Shown: positions 27,702 to 35,087 of the stretch, piece by piece
How the letters are laid out: every line of letters begins with the position of its first letter
Position numbering within the stretch: the first letter of the stretch is position 1
Source of the DNA: an uncultured Pelagibacteraceae bacterium
GTDB taxonomy: Bacteria > Pseudomonadota > Alphaproteobacteria > Pelagibacterales > Pelagibacteraceae
Direction: 5' to 3'
Length of the DNA stretch: 35,087 nucleotides
NCBI GenBank assembly: GCA_902609705.1
Contig: CACLSX010000010.1
Location: 1 to 35,087 of the forward strand
The notes under the pieces: generated by a model
What the model was told of the DNA's origin: nothing
Seen by the model: the letters and a program-made list of their open reading frames with translations, nothing else
Databases searched by the model: none
Made by a program: the position numbers and the translations under genes

Positions 27702-27711
27702 GGAATAGAAA

Positions 27712-27960
27712 ATGGTAAATAAAGCAAAAGAACTCGCAATTCATGATAAAGATACAGGTTCTTCAGAAGTTCAAGTTGCTCAATTAACAAATAAAATTGA
27801 GAACTTGTCTAAACACATTAAACAGTTCAAAAAAGATAAACACTCATCTGTTGGACTTTTAAGAGCAGTAAATAGAAGAAAAAAATTATTAGACTATTTA
27901 AAGAGAAATAAAATGGAGTCTTATAAAGAAGTAATATCAAAATTAAATTTAAGGAAATAA
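27712..27960 (+). CDS. rpsO: 30S ribosomal protein S15
   Basis: An 82-residue S15, a few residues shorter than the E. coli protein. Family segments are DTGSSEVQVAQLT near 14-26, HSSVGLLRAVNRRKKLLDYL near 44-63, and a helical C-terminus. S15 binds 16S rRNA early in assembly. Stop and pnp start are directly adjacent with no spacer, so rpsO and pnp are almost certainly one transcript here. Confidence 0.98.
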   Translation: MVNKAKELAIHDKDTGSSEVQVAQLTNKIENLSKHIKQFKKDKHSSVGLLRAVNRRKKLLDYLKRNKMESYKEVISKLNLRK

Positions 27961-30033
27961 ATGTTTAAAGTTGTAAAGAAAGAATTAGAAGTCGCAGGGA
28001 AAAAGATTAGTTTAGAAACAGGTAAAATAGCAAGACAAGCAGATGGTGCAATTGTAGCTCAATGTGGAGAAACAGTAGTTTTAGCAACAGCGGTTGGAGC
28101 TAAAAAAGTTAATCCAGATATAGATTACTTTCCTTTATCGGTAAATTATCAAGAAAAGTATTATGCAGCAGGTAAAATTCCAGGTGGATATTTTAAAAGA
28201 GAAGCAAGACCAACAGATAGTGAAACATTAATTTCAAGATTAATTGATAGACCCATTAGACCACTTTTCCCAGATGAATTTAAAAACGAAGTTCAAGTAC
28301 TACCAACAGTGATATCTTATGACAAAGAAAATGAATCAGATATTTTATCAATAATTGCTTCATCAGCAGCCTTAGCAATTTCAGGAATGCCGTTTTTGGG
28401 ACCTGTTGGTGCCTCTAGAGTTGGCTTTATTAAAGGAGAATACATTCTTAATCCTTCTAAAGCAGAACTTAAAGACTCAAAACTTGATCTTGTAGTAGCA
28501 GGAACAAAAGATGCAGTTTTAATGGTTGAGTCGGAGGCAAATGGCTTAACAGAGGAAGAAATGTTAAATGCTGTTAAGTTCGGTCATGAAGGATTTGTTC
28601 CTGTAATCGAAATGATAGAGGAACTAGCTAAAGAATGCAAAAAACCTGACTGGGTAATTGAGAAAAAAGATCTTTCGGAAGTAAAAAATAAATTAGAAAG
28701 CGAATTTACTGAAGAACTAAAAAAAGCATTTTCAATAAAAGATAAACAAGAAAGATCAAATTTAATATCTGAAATAACTGATAAAGCAAAGAAGTTATAT
28801 GAAGAAGATGAAAATTATACAGATTTAGATGTCAATTCCGAACTTAAAAATTTAGAAAAAAGAATTGTAAGAACAGATATTCTAAAAAATAAAAATAGAA
28901 TTGATGGTAGAGGTCTTGGAGATGTTAGGCCAATAATGTGCGAAGTTGGTATACTCCCTAGAGTACACGGATCAGCCTTATTCACAAGGGGAGAAACACA
29001 AGCGATAGTTACAACTACACTTGGAACATCAGACGATGAACAAAAAATAGAAAGTCTTGAAGGATTACAAAAAGAAAGATTTATGCTTCATTATAATTTT
29101 CCGCCTTTCTCTGTTGGAGAAACTGGTAGAATAGGTACAGGTAGAAGAGAAATAGGTCATGGAAAATTAGCTTGGAGAGCAATAAATTCTTCTTTGCCTT
29201 CAAAGGAGAGTTTTCCTTATACATTTAGAATTGTATCAGAGATAACCGAGTCAAATGGTTCTTCATCTATGGCAACTGTTTGTGGTTCATCTTTAGCTTT
29301 GATGGATGCAGGCGTACCAATTAAAGAACCAGTTGCTGGTATTGCAATGGGATTAATTAAAGAAGGAGATGACTTTAGCGTTCTTTCAGACATTCTTGGA
29401 GATGAAGACCATTTAGGAGATATGGATTTTAAAGTTGCTGGAACTAAAGATGGAATAACATCTCTCCAAATGGATATTAAAATCACAGGAATAACATTTG
29501 AAATTATGGAGCAAGCTTTAAAACAGGCAAAAGACGGAAGAATTCACATATTAGGTGAAATGAACAAAGCTTTGTCCAAATCGAGAGAAGATGTCGGAAA
29601 ACACACACCTAAAATGGAAAAAATAACTGTAGATAAGAAGGATATTGCTACAGTCATTGGAAAAGGCGGAGCAACTATAAGAGAAATAGTTGAGGTATCT
29701 GGTGCCAAAGTTGACATCAATGACGAAGGTGAAGTAACAGTAGCCGCTCCAGATGAAGAATCAAGGAATAAAGCTATGCAGATGATAAAAGATCTAACGG
29801 CTAAGGCTGAACTCAATAAAATTTACAATGGTAAAGTAATGAAAATTATGGAGTTTGGTGCATTTGTTAACTTCCTAGGAAAACAAGATGGCCTTGTTCA
29901 CATATCAGAGCTTGCTGATAAGAGAGTTGGAAAAGTAACTGATGTTGTAAAAGAAGGTGATGAAGTTAAAGTTAAAGTAATCGGCTTTGATAGAGGAAAA
30001 GTTAAATTATCAATTAAACAAGCTGCAATATAA
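27961..30033 (+). CDS. pnp: Polyribonucleotide nucleotidyltransferase (PNPase)
   Basis: A 690-residue phosphorolytic 3'-to-5' exoribonuclease, part of RNA turnover. Two RNase PH domains (about 1-215 and 300-545) flank a helical linker. [20 protein letters not shown] lies in the first and [20 protein letters not shown] in the second. The KH domain contains [12 protein letters not shown] (about 563-574), and the S1 domain begins with [19 protein letters not shown] near 620. The gene starts immediately after the rpsO stop without its own spacer. Length is normal to slightly short. Confidence 0.98.
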   Translation: MFKVVKKELEVAGKKISLETGKIARQADGAIVAQCGETVVLATAVGAKKVNPDIDYFPLSVNYQEKYYAAGKIPGGYFKREARPTDSETLISRLIDRPIRPLFPDEFKNEVQVLPTVISYDKENESDILSIIASSAALAISGMPFLGPVGASRVGFIKGEYILNPSKAELKDSKLDLVVAGTKDAVLMVESEANGLTEEEMLNAVKFGHEGFVPVIEMIEELAKECKKPDWVIEKKDLSEVKNKLESEFTEELKKAFSIKDKQERSNLISEITDKAKKLYEEDENYTDLDVNSELKNLEKRIVRTDILKNKNRIDGRGLGDVRPIMCEVGILPRVHGSALFTRGETQAIVTTTLGTSDDEQKIESLEGLQKERFMLHYNFPPFSVGETGRIGTGRREIGHGKLAWRAINSSLPSKESFPYTFRIVSEITESNGSSSMATVCGSSLALMDAGVPIKEPVAGIAMGLIKEGDDFSVLSDILGDEDHLGDMDFKVAGTKDGITSLQMDIKITGITFEIMEQALKQAKDGRIHILGEMNKALSKSREDVGKHTPKMEKITVDKKDIATVIGKGGATIREIVEVSGAKVDINDEGEVTVAAPDEESRNKAMQMIKDLTAKAELNKIYNGKVMKIMEFGAFVNFLGKQDGLVHISELADKRVGKVTDVVKEGDEVKVKVIGFDRGKVKLSIKQAAI

Positions 30034-30048
30034 CTTTATAGGAGAAAT

Positions 30049-30408
30049 ATGAAGAAATTTGATGATTTGATGAGTGTGAGTAATGAGATAGAAAATATAA
30101 GTGCTAATGATGCAAAAGAAAAACTAAATGACCCAAATGTTCAATTTATCGATGTTAGAGATAAAGAAAGCTTTTCAAAAGGAACAATCGGTAATGCAAT
30201 TCACTTAGATAGAGGTTTACTAGAATTTTATCTAGCAGAAGGCAGTCCTCTAGAAAATGATATGTTTAAAAATAATCCAGATAAAGAATATGTAGTCTTT
30301 TGTGGTGTTGGAGGACAAGGAACATTAGCAACCAAAACTATGAAGGACATGGGGGTTAAAAATGTCAAAAATATTACTGGTGGAATGAAAGAGTGGGAAA
30401 AAATCTAG
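30049..30408 (+). CDS. Rhodanese-like domain protein
   Basis: A 119-residue single-domain rhodanese. Asp-Val-Arg in VQFIDVRDKESFSKGTIGNA (31-50) and the active-site loop VVFCGVGGQG (82-91, with Cys85) define the fold; the C-terminus reads ITGGMKEWE, also typical. Such proteins transfer sulfur or serve as redox or phosphatase-like modules; the exact role is unknown. A good ribosome binding site (AGGAGA) lies 15 bp after the pnp stop. Residues before 16 form an extra N-terminal extension. Confidence 0.9.
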   Translation: MKKFDDLMSVSNEIENISANDAKEKLNDPNVQFIDVRDKESFSKGTIGNAIHLDRGLLEFYLAEGSPLENDMFKNNPDKEYVVFCGVGGQGTLATKTMKDMGVKNVKNITGGMKEWEKI

Positions 30409-30438
30409 TAGGAAATAATTATTTTAAGTTTTAATAAA

Positions 30439-30591
30439 ATGAAAATTCCAAAAAAACTCAAATTTGAACAACTCAAAAATAAATATGGAAGATATTTACT
30501 ACTTGGTAGTTTTGCATTTTTTTTTATTAAAGGTTTAATTTGGTTAGGCATTTTTATTGCTGTTGGCCTAGGTATTACTAATTCTTTTTAA
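30439..30591 (+). CDS. Small single-pass membrane protein, 50 aa, function unknown
   Basis: An ORF from ATG 30439 to TAA at 30589-30591. The N-terminal 19 residues are basic (MKIPKKLKFEQLKNKYGRY). The rest is hydrophobic, FAFFFIKGLIWLGIFIAVGL (25-44), long enough for one membrane helix with the basic end in the cytoplasm. I do not recognise a family. Support comes from its position filling the gap between rhodanese and the convergent DUF4149-like gene, its membrane-protein pattern and a four-base stop overlap like those of neighbouring genes. No clear ribosome binding site is seen. Confidence 0.6.
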   Translation: MKIPKKLKFEQLKNKYGRYLLLGSFAFFFIKGLIWLGIFIAVGLGITNSF

Positions 30592-30977
30592 ATTAAGACA
30601 ATTACTAACAAAATCATTTGTACAAAATTTATTACAACAGAAATAAAGTGTGATCGTTTAAATTTTTTATCCTGCTTTTCATCTCTGAACTTATTTATCA
30701 GTGGCATTATTATAAAATTTGATACAGCAAATAATACCGCAACACTTAATATTAAATAAAAATCTAAGGAAAAAATTTTTAGAATTATAAAGCAAATTAA
30801 AACTAAAATACTAATAGCTAAATTAACATTGTAGTAATAAGGAAATATTTTTCTTATAAATTTTCTAGCATTTTCCTCATCTAATGCAGTGAAAGTTACA
30901 GGCGCTACAACAAAAGAAAAGAAGAGCATAATTCCCAATATAATGCTTGTTAGATAAATACTAATTTGTTGCATCAT
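30588..30977 (-). CDS. DUF4149/TMEM205-like membrane protein
   Basis: A 129-residue protein with four hydrophobic helices (about 5-28, 48-68, 70-92 and 108-128). The first helix reads GIMLFFSFVVAPVTFTAL and is followed by ARKFIRKIFPYYY, a pattern I associate with DUF4149 proteins. Function unknown. It lies 24 bases after fabI on the same strand and may share its transcript, and it overlaps the convergent small membrane-protein gene by four bases. Confidence 0.7.
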   Translation of the reverse strand: MMQQISIYLTSIILGIMLFFSFVVAPVTFTALDEENARKFIRKIFPYYYNVNLAISILVLICFIILKIFSLDFYLILSVAVLFAVSNFIIMPLINKFRDEKQDKKFKRSHFISVVINFVQMILLVIVLI

Positions 30978-31001
30978 AATTTAAATAAATTTAATTAATT
31001 T

Positions 31002-31787
31002 TCAGGTAATGTTCTTAGGATCTGGCATTCCAACTTTATTGTAACCAGCATCCACATAATGAATTTCTCCAGTAACACCACCTGCCATATCGCTTAAAAG
31101 ATATAATGCCGAATTTCCAACATCAAGATTATCAACATTTCTTTTTAAGAACGAATGATCAGCATTCCACTTGTAAAGGAATTTAGCATCGCCAATGGCA
31201 GATGCAGCTAGTGTTTTGATTGGACCCGCACTTATTGCATTAACTCTAATATTCTTTGCTCCCAGATCCCTTGCAAGATATTTAACACTAGACTCTAGCG
31301 CAGCTTTACATACTCCCATTACATTATAATTAGGTATGGCTTTATTTGCTTCATAACTCAAAGTAATCATACTGCCACCTTGCTTCATTATTTTAGACGC
31401 CTCTCTAGCAACTTCAGTAAATGAAAAACAAGATATTAACATACTTCTTAAAAAGTTTTCTCTAGTTGTATTTAAATATTCTCCTGATAACTCTGACTTA
31501 TCTGAAAATGCAATTGCATGCACAATAAAATCAATTTCTCCCCATTGACTTTTTACGTCTTCAAAAAGTTTTACAACTTCTTCTTTTTTTTCTACATCAC
31601 AGCTAAAAGTTACGTTTGAATTTAGTTTTTCCGCAAGTGGGACAACTCTTTTTTTTAAAGCATCACCCAAATATGTAAAAGCTAATTCTGCTCCAGCTTC
31701 TGCTAGTTTTTGTGATATACCCCATGCAATTGACCTCTCATTAGCAACGCCCATGATAAGACCTTTTTTTCCCTTCATTAAACTCAT
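31002..31787 (-). CDS. fabI: Enoyl-[acyl-carrier-protein] reductase (NADH)
   Basis: A 261-residue short-chain dehydrogenase-type enzyme performing the last reduction in each fatty-acid elongation round. GLIMGVANERSIAWGIS (9-25) is the FabI nucleotide-binding motif. The active site shows Tyr145 in LSYEANKA and Tyr154-x6-Lys161 in PNYNVMGVCK. I use ATG 31787 (MSLMKGKKG), the usual FabI N-terminus, four bases after the fabB stop, instead of a longer frame that runs into fabB. The fabA-fabB-fabI order is a well-known alphaproteobacterial operon. Confidence 0.96.
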   Translation of the reverse strand: MSLMKGKKGLIMGVANERSIAWGISQKLAEAGAELAFTYLGDALKKRVVPLAEKLNSNVTFSCDVEKKEEVVKLFEDVKSQWGEIDFIVHAIAFSDKSELSGEYLNTTRENFLRSMLISCFSFTEVAREASKIMKQGGSMITLSYEANKAIPNYNVMGVCKAALESSVKYLARDLGAKNIRVNAISAGPIKTLAASAIGDAKFLYKWNADHSFLKRNVDNLDVGNSALYLLSDMAGGVTGEIHYVDAGYNKVGMPDPKNIT

Positions 31788-31791
31788 AGAT

Positions 31792-33003
31792 TTAAACTTT
31801 CTCAAAAACTAATGTTGCATTAGTTCCACCAAAACCAAAGCTGTTAGACATAATTGCATTTAGATTTACGTCTTTTTCAACTTGTGTAACAATTGGATAG
31901 TTCTTAGCTTCATCATCCATTTCTGAAATATTTGCTGATGCTGAAATAAAATTGTTTTTCATCATTATCAAACTATAAATTGCTTCGTGAACTGAAGTTG
32001 CGCCTAATGAATGGCCCGACAAAGATTTTGTTGAACTTATCTTAGGTTTATATTCTGGAAAAGCCTCACCAACTGCTTTTAATTCTGTAATATCTCCCAC
32101 AGGTGTTGATGTCCCGTGAGTATTAATATAGTCAATTTTATTTTTTGAGGTTGCTAGAGCCATTTTCATACATCTCACCGCTCCCTCACCAGATGGTGCA
32201 ACCATATCATAGCCATCTGAGGTTGCTCCATATCCAGTTAATTCTGCGTATATTTTAGCACCTCTTGCTTTAGCATGTTCGTATTCTTCTAAAACAAGAA
32301 CTCCACCTCCACCAGCAATCACAAAACCATCTCTTGTTTTATCATACGGTCTTGAGGCTTTTTCTGGGGTATCGTTATATTTCGAGGATAGTGCAGTCAT
32401 TGCATCAAACATTGCAGTCATCGCAAAGTGAACCTCATCACTGCCACCTGCAAAAATAATATTTTGTTTTCCTAATTGAATAAGTTCCATGGCGTTACCA
32501 ATACAATGACCACTCGTTGCGCATGCAGAGCTTATTGTGTAATTAGTGCCTTTGATTTTAAATGGAACTGCTAGAGTGGCAGAAGCAGTACTTGCCATAG
32601 TTCTTGGAACTATAAATGGACCCATTTTTTTTGGATTTTTTTCTCTAGTTTTATCTGATGCTAAAATCACATTTTCAATTGATGGTCCTCCAGATCCCAT
32701 GACCATACCTGTTGAAATATTACTAACCTCATTTTCTTCTAATCCAGAGTCTTTAACTGCTTCACTCATTGCAACATAATTATATGCTGATCCAGCGCCC
32801 ATAAACCTAATAACTTTTCTATCTATATAATCTTCCAATTTGATATTTGGTTTACCATGAACATGGCTTTTTAAATTATGCTCTTTGTATTCCTCAGAAA
32901 ATGTTATTCCTGATTTTGTATTAACTAAAGATTGATAAACTTCATCTTGGTTATTTCCCAAACATGAAACTACACCAAGTCCTGTTACAACTACTCTTTT
33001 CAT
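31792..33003 (-). CDS. fabB: 3-oxoacyl-[acyl-carrier-protein] synthase I
   Basis: A 403-residue condensing enzyme. The active-site cysteine is Cys161 in [18 protein letters not shown]. The two catalytic histidines are in [11 protein letters not shown] (near 296) and [15 protein letters not shown] (near 331), and the C-terminus has [18 protein letters not shown] and KAS II are similar, but its place directly after fabA marks it as FabB, which elongates the unsaturated intermediate made by FabA. Coupled to fabA by a one-base overlap (TAATG) and followed by fabI after four bases. Confidence 0.95.
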   Translation of the reverse strand: MKRVVVTGLGVVSCLGNNQDEVYQSLVNTKSGITFSEEYKEHNLKSHVHGKPNIKLEDYIDRKVIRFMGAGSAYNYVAMSEAVKDSGLEENEVSNISTGMVMGSGGPSIENVILASDKTREKNPKKMGPFIVPRTMASTASATLAVPFKIKGTNYTISSACATSGHCIGNAMELIQLGKQNIIFAGGSDEVHFAMTAMFDAMTALSSKYNDTPEKASRPYDKTRDGFVIAGGGGVLVLEEYEHAKARGAKIYAELTGYGATSDGYDMVAPSGEGAVRCMKMALATSKNKIDYINTHGTSTPVGDITELKAVGEAFPEYKPKISSTKSLSGHSLGATSVHEAIYSLIMMKNNFISASANISEMDDEAKNYPIVTQVEKDVNLNAIMSNSFGFGGTNATLVFEKV

Positions 33004-33503
33004 TATTTAAATAATCCTACCTTAAGATTTTCTGCACTATAAATCTTTTTTCCATCAGCGAGCAATATTCCATTTGCAAGTCCCACAGTTGTTTCTCCTT
33101 TAACAAGAATTCTTTTCATATCTATTTCGTATGTTGCCATTTTGACATTTTTTAGAACTTCACCAGTAAATTTTACAGTGCTTACACCCAATGCTCTACC
33201 TCTTCCTGGTTTTCCAAGCCAACCAAGAAAAAAGCCAACCAGCTGCCACATCGCATCTAAACCAAGACAACCTGGCATAACTGGATCTTCTCTAAAATGA
33301 CAATCAAAGAACCACAAATTATCCTTAATATCAAGTTCGGCTTTCATGGATCCTTTTTTATAAAAACCCTCACTCTCAGTTATTTCTGTAATTCTATCAA
33401 ACATTAGCATTGGTGGAGAAGGTAATTTTGCATTACCTGGACCAAATAACTTACCATTAGCGCAATCAATTAGTTCGTTGTAATTAAAGGAACTTTTTTT
33501 CAT
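33003..33503 (-). CDS. fabA: 3-hydroxydecanoyl-[ACP] dehydratase/isomerase
   Basis: A 166-residue hot-dog-fold enzyme that dehydrates 3-hydroxydecanoyl-ACP and isomerises the product, the branch point to unsaturated fatty acids. The active site shows His69 in [15 protein letters not shown] and Asp83 in [32 protein letters not shown] is also conserved. First gene of the minus-strand fabA-fabB-fabI run, transcribed away from irr across a 73-bp gap. The pairing of irr with fabA is conserved in alphaproteobacteria as I recall. Confidence 0.97.
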   Translation of the reverse strand: MKKSSFNYNELIDCANGKLFGPGNAKLPSPPMLMFDRITEITESEGFYKKGSMKAELDIKDNLWFFDCHFREDPVMPGCLGLDAMWQLVGFFLGWLGKPGRGRALGVSTVKFTGEVLKNVKMATYEIDMKRILVKGETTVGLANGILLADGKKIYSAENLKVGLFK

Positions 33504-33537
33504 AATTTTGTAATCTTATTACTTGATTTAGGTACAT

Positions 33538-33570
33538 TATAATATACAAATAGTTTAGAATAGTTTTAAA
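33538..33570 (+). promoter_or_regulatory. irr promoter -10 and Irr-type (ICE box) operator
   Basis: TATAAT at 33538-33543 is a consensus -10 element; a good -35 is not seen. It is followed by TTTAGAATAGTTTTAAA at 33554-33570. This matches the Irr/ICE-box palindrome as I recall it (TTTAGAA-N3-TTCTAAA) with one mismatch. It ends 6 bases before the irr ATG, so binding would block transcription or early elongation, consistent with self-regulation of irr. The same element could affect fabA on the other strand. Confidence 0.6.
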
Positions 33571-33576
33571 TTGCTA

Positions 33577-33987
33577 ATGACTAGTAAACAAGAATTTATT
33601 GAAAAACTAAGAAACTCTAGCTTAAGACCAACTAAACAAAGAATAAATATATGCGAGGTTTTATTTAATAGAGATAAAACTTTCCATTTCACAATAAACG
33701 ACTTATTCAATTTGATAAAAGATAAAACTGGAGAGAAAGTTTCTTTAGCAACTGTTTACAATACAGTTCACGCATTTCATAAAAAAGGATATTTAAAAGA
33801 AATACCTATTAATTCTAATCAAACTTATTTTGATACAAATGTCACAGATCATCACCACTTCTTCGATGTTAAAGAAGAAAAGCTTATTGATCTTAAAAAT
33901 GAGGATGTAGGACCAATAGAAATTCAAAAATCTATACCTGGAAAAAAAATTAAATCAGTTGAAGTTTTAGTTAAATTAGAAGACTAG
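33577..33987 (+). CDS. irr: Iron response regulator Irr (Fur family)
   Basis: A 136-residue Fur-superfamily protein. In alphaproteobacteria Irr senses iron through haem status and controls haem, iron-storage and Fe-S genes. The DNA-binding part has SLRPTKQRINICEVLF (15-30) and SLATVYNTVHAFHKKGYL (56-73). The three-histidine haem site is DHHHFFDV with His92-94. The Gly-Cys-Pro haem motif of Bradyrhizobium Irr is not present, as in many other Irr proteins. I chose ATG 33577; a TTG at 33571 directly follows the operator and is less likely. Being upstream of katG and beside fabA supports Irr rather than PerR. Confidence 0.9.
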   Translation: MTSKQEFIEKLRNSSLRPTKQRINICEVLFNRDKTFHFTINDLFNLIKDKTGEKVSLATVYNTVHAFHKKGYLKEIPINSNQTYFDTNVTDHHHFFDVKEEKLIDLKNEDVGPIEIQKSIPGKKIKSVEVLVKLED

Positions 33988-34021
33988 GTTTTCAAAATTA
34001 CATCATAAATATTCTGACTTA

Positions 34022-34050
34022 TTGACAATCTTCTTTAGAATAATTATAAA
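34022..34050 (+). promoter_or_regulatory. katG promoter
   Basis: TTGACA (34022-34027), a 17-base spacer and TATAAA (34045-34050) form the best housekeeping promoter match I see in the window. The -10 lies inside the first of two Irr-box-like repeats, and the predicted start near 34057 falls at the second. An AAAGGAGAT ribosome binding site (34077-34085) precedes the katG ATG by eight bases. Confidence 0.7.
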
Positions 34051-34073
34051 CAAGAAATTAGAATAATTATAAT
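34034..34073 (+). repeat. Tandem Irr-box-like repeats in the katG promoter
   Basis: A 15-base sequence, TTAGAATAATTATAA, occurs twice, at 34035-34049 and 34058-34072, with a 23-bp period, about two turns of the helix. The first extended copy, TTTAGAATAATTATAAA (34034-34050), fits the recalled Irr palindrome TTTAGAA-N3-TTCTAAA with one mismatch. The second (34057-34073) differs at a few positions. They overlap the -10 and the transcription start, a position suited to repression. Confidence 0.6.
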
Positions 34074-34087
34074 ATTAAAGGAGATAA

Positions 34088-35087
<1,000 letters not shown>

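Noticed and set aside
33571..33576. TTG start for irr
   Set aside because: It directly abuts the Irr-type operator and leaves no ribosome binding site; ATG at 33577 is only two codons later.

Overview
The window is a dense, strongly AT-rich stretch of bacterial chromosome. Gene content and order are alphaproteobacterial: fur-miaB-phoH-ybeY-lnt, nusA-infB-rbfA-rpsO-pnp, irr beside fabA-fabB-fabI, and dnaK-dnaJ beside dapB-nth. Coding is nearly wall to wall, with many 1-4 bp start/stop overlaps and Lys/Asn/Ile-rich proteins. This points to a streamlined marine SAR11 (Candidatus Pelagibacter-like) genome. I see no rRNA, tRNA, CRISPR array, insertion sequence or phage gene. No gene-free stretch exceeds about 110 bp.

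Layout: (1) 1-252, plus strand: the C-terminal end of an OmpR-type response regulator, overlapped by a 38-codon gene for an ArfA-like ribosome-rescue factor. (2) 242-6404, minus strand: grpE-dnaK-dnaJ-dapB-nth-pfkB-type kinase, a chaperone block running into lysine/cell-wall and DNA-repair genes, with a heat-shock-type promoter candidate before dnaK. (3) 6441-13484, mixed strands: rdgB, an LpoA-like penicillin-binding-protein activator, rsmI, a BON-domain lipoprotein (dolP-like), maeB and murJ. (4) 13488-17238: trpS, an Nfu-type Fe-S carrier, a Bax-like glucosaminidase and a polysaccharide deacetylase. (5) 17186-30591, plus strand: a very short tsaB, fur, miaB, phoH, ybeY, lnt, metK, then nusA-infB-rbfA-rpsO-pnp, a rhodanese and a 50-residue membrane protein. 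(6) 30588-33503, minus strand: a DUF4149-like membrane protein and fabA-fabB-fabI (unsaturated fatty-acid synthesis and elongation). (7) 33577-35087, plus strand: irr and a katG cut by the window edge.

The most interesting points are regulatory or reductive. Three matches to the Irr/ICE-box palindrome lie in the irr and katG promoters. A strong intrinsic-terminator hairpin sits directly against the nusA ribosome binding site and downstream of a candidate promoter, so it could act as an attenuator. ArfA and TsaB are present in miniature forms. Nth has non-standard spacing of its Fe-S cysteines. Several genes usually found in these neighbourhoods (hrcA, yraN, rimI, corC, trmB, rimP, ylxR, truB) are absent from this locus. 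All calls come from reading the sequence and recalled family knowledge; no database search was run.
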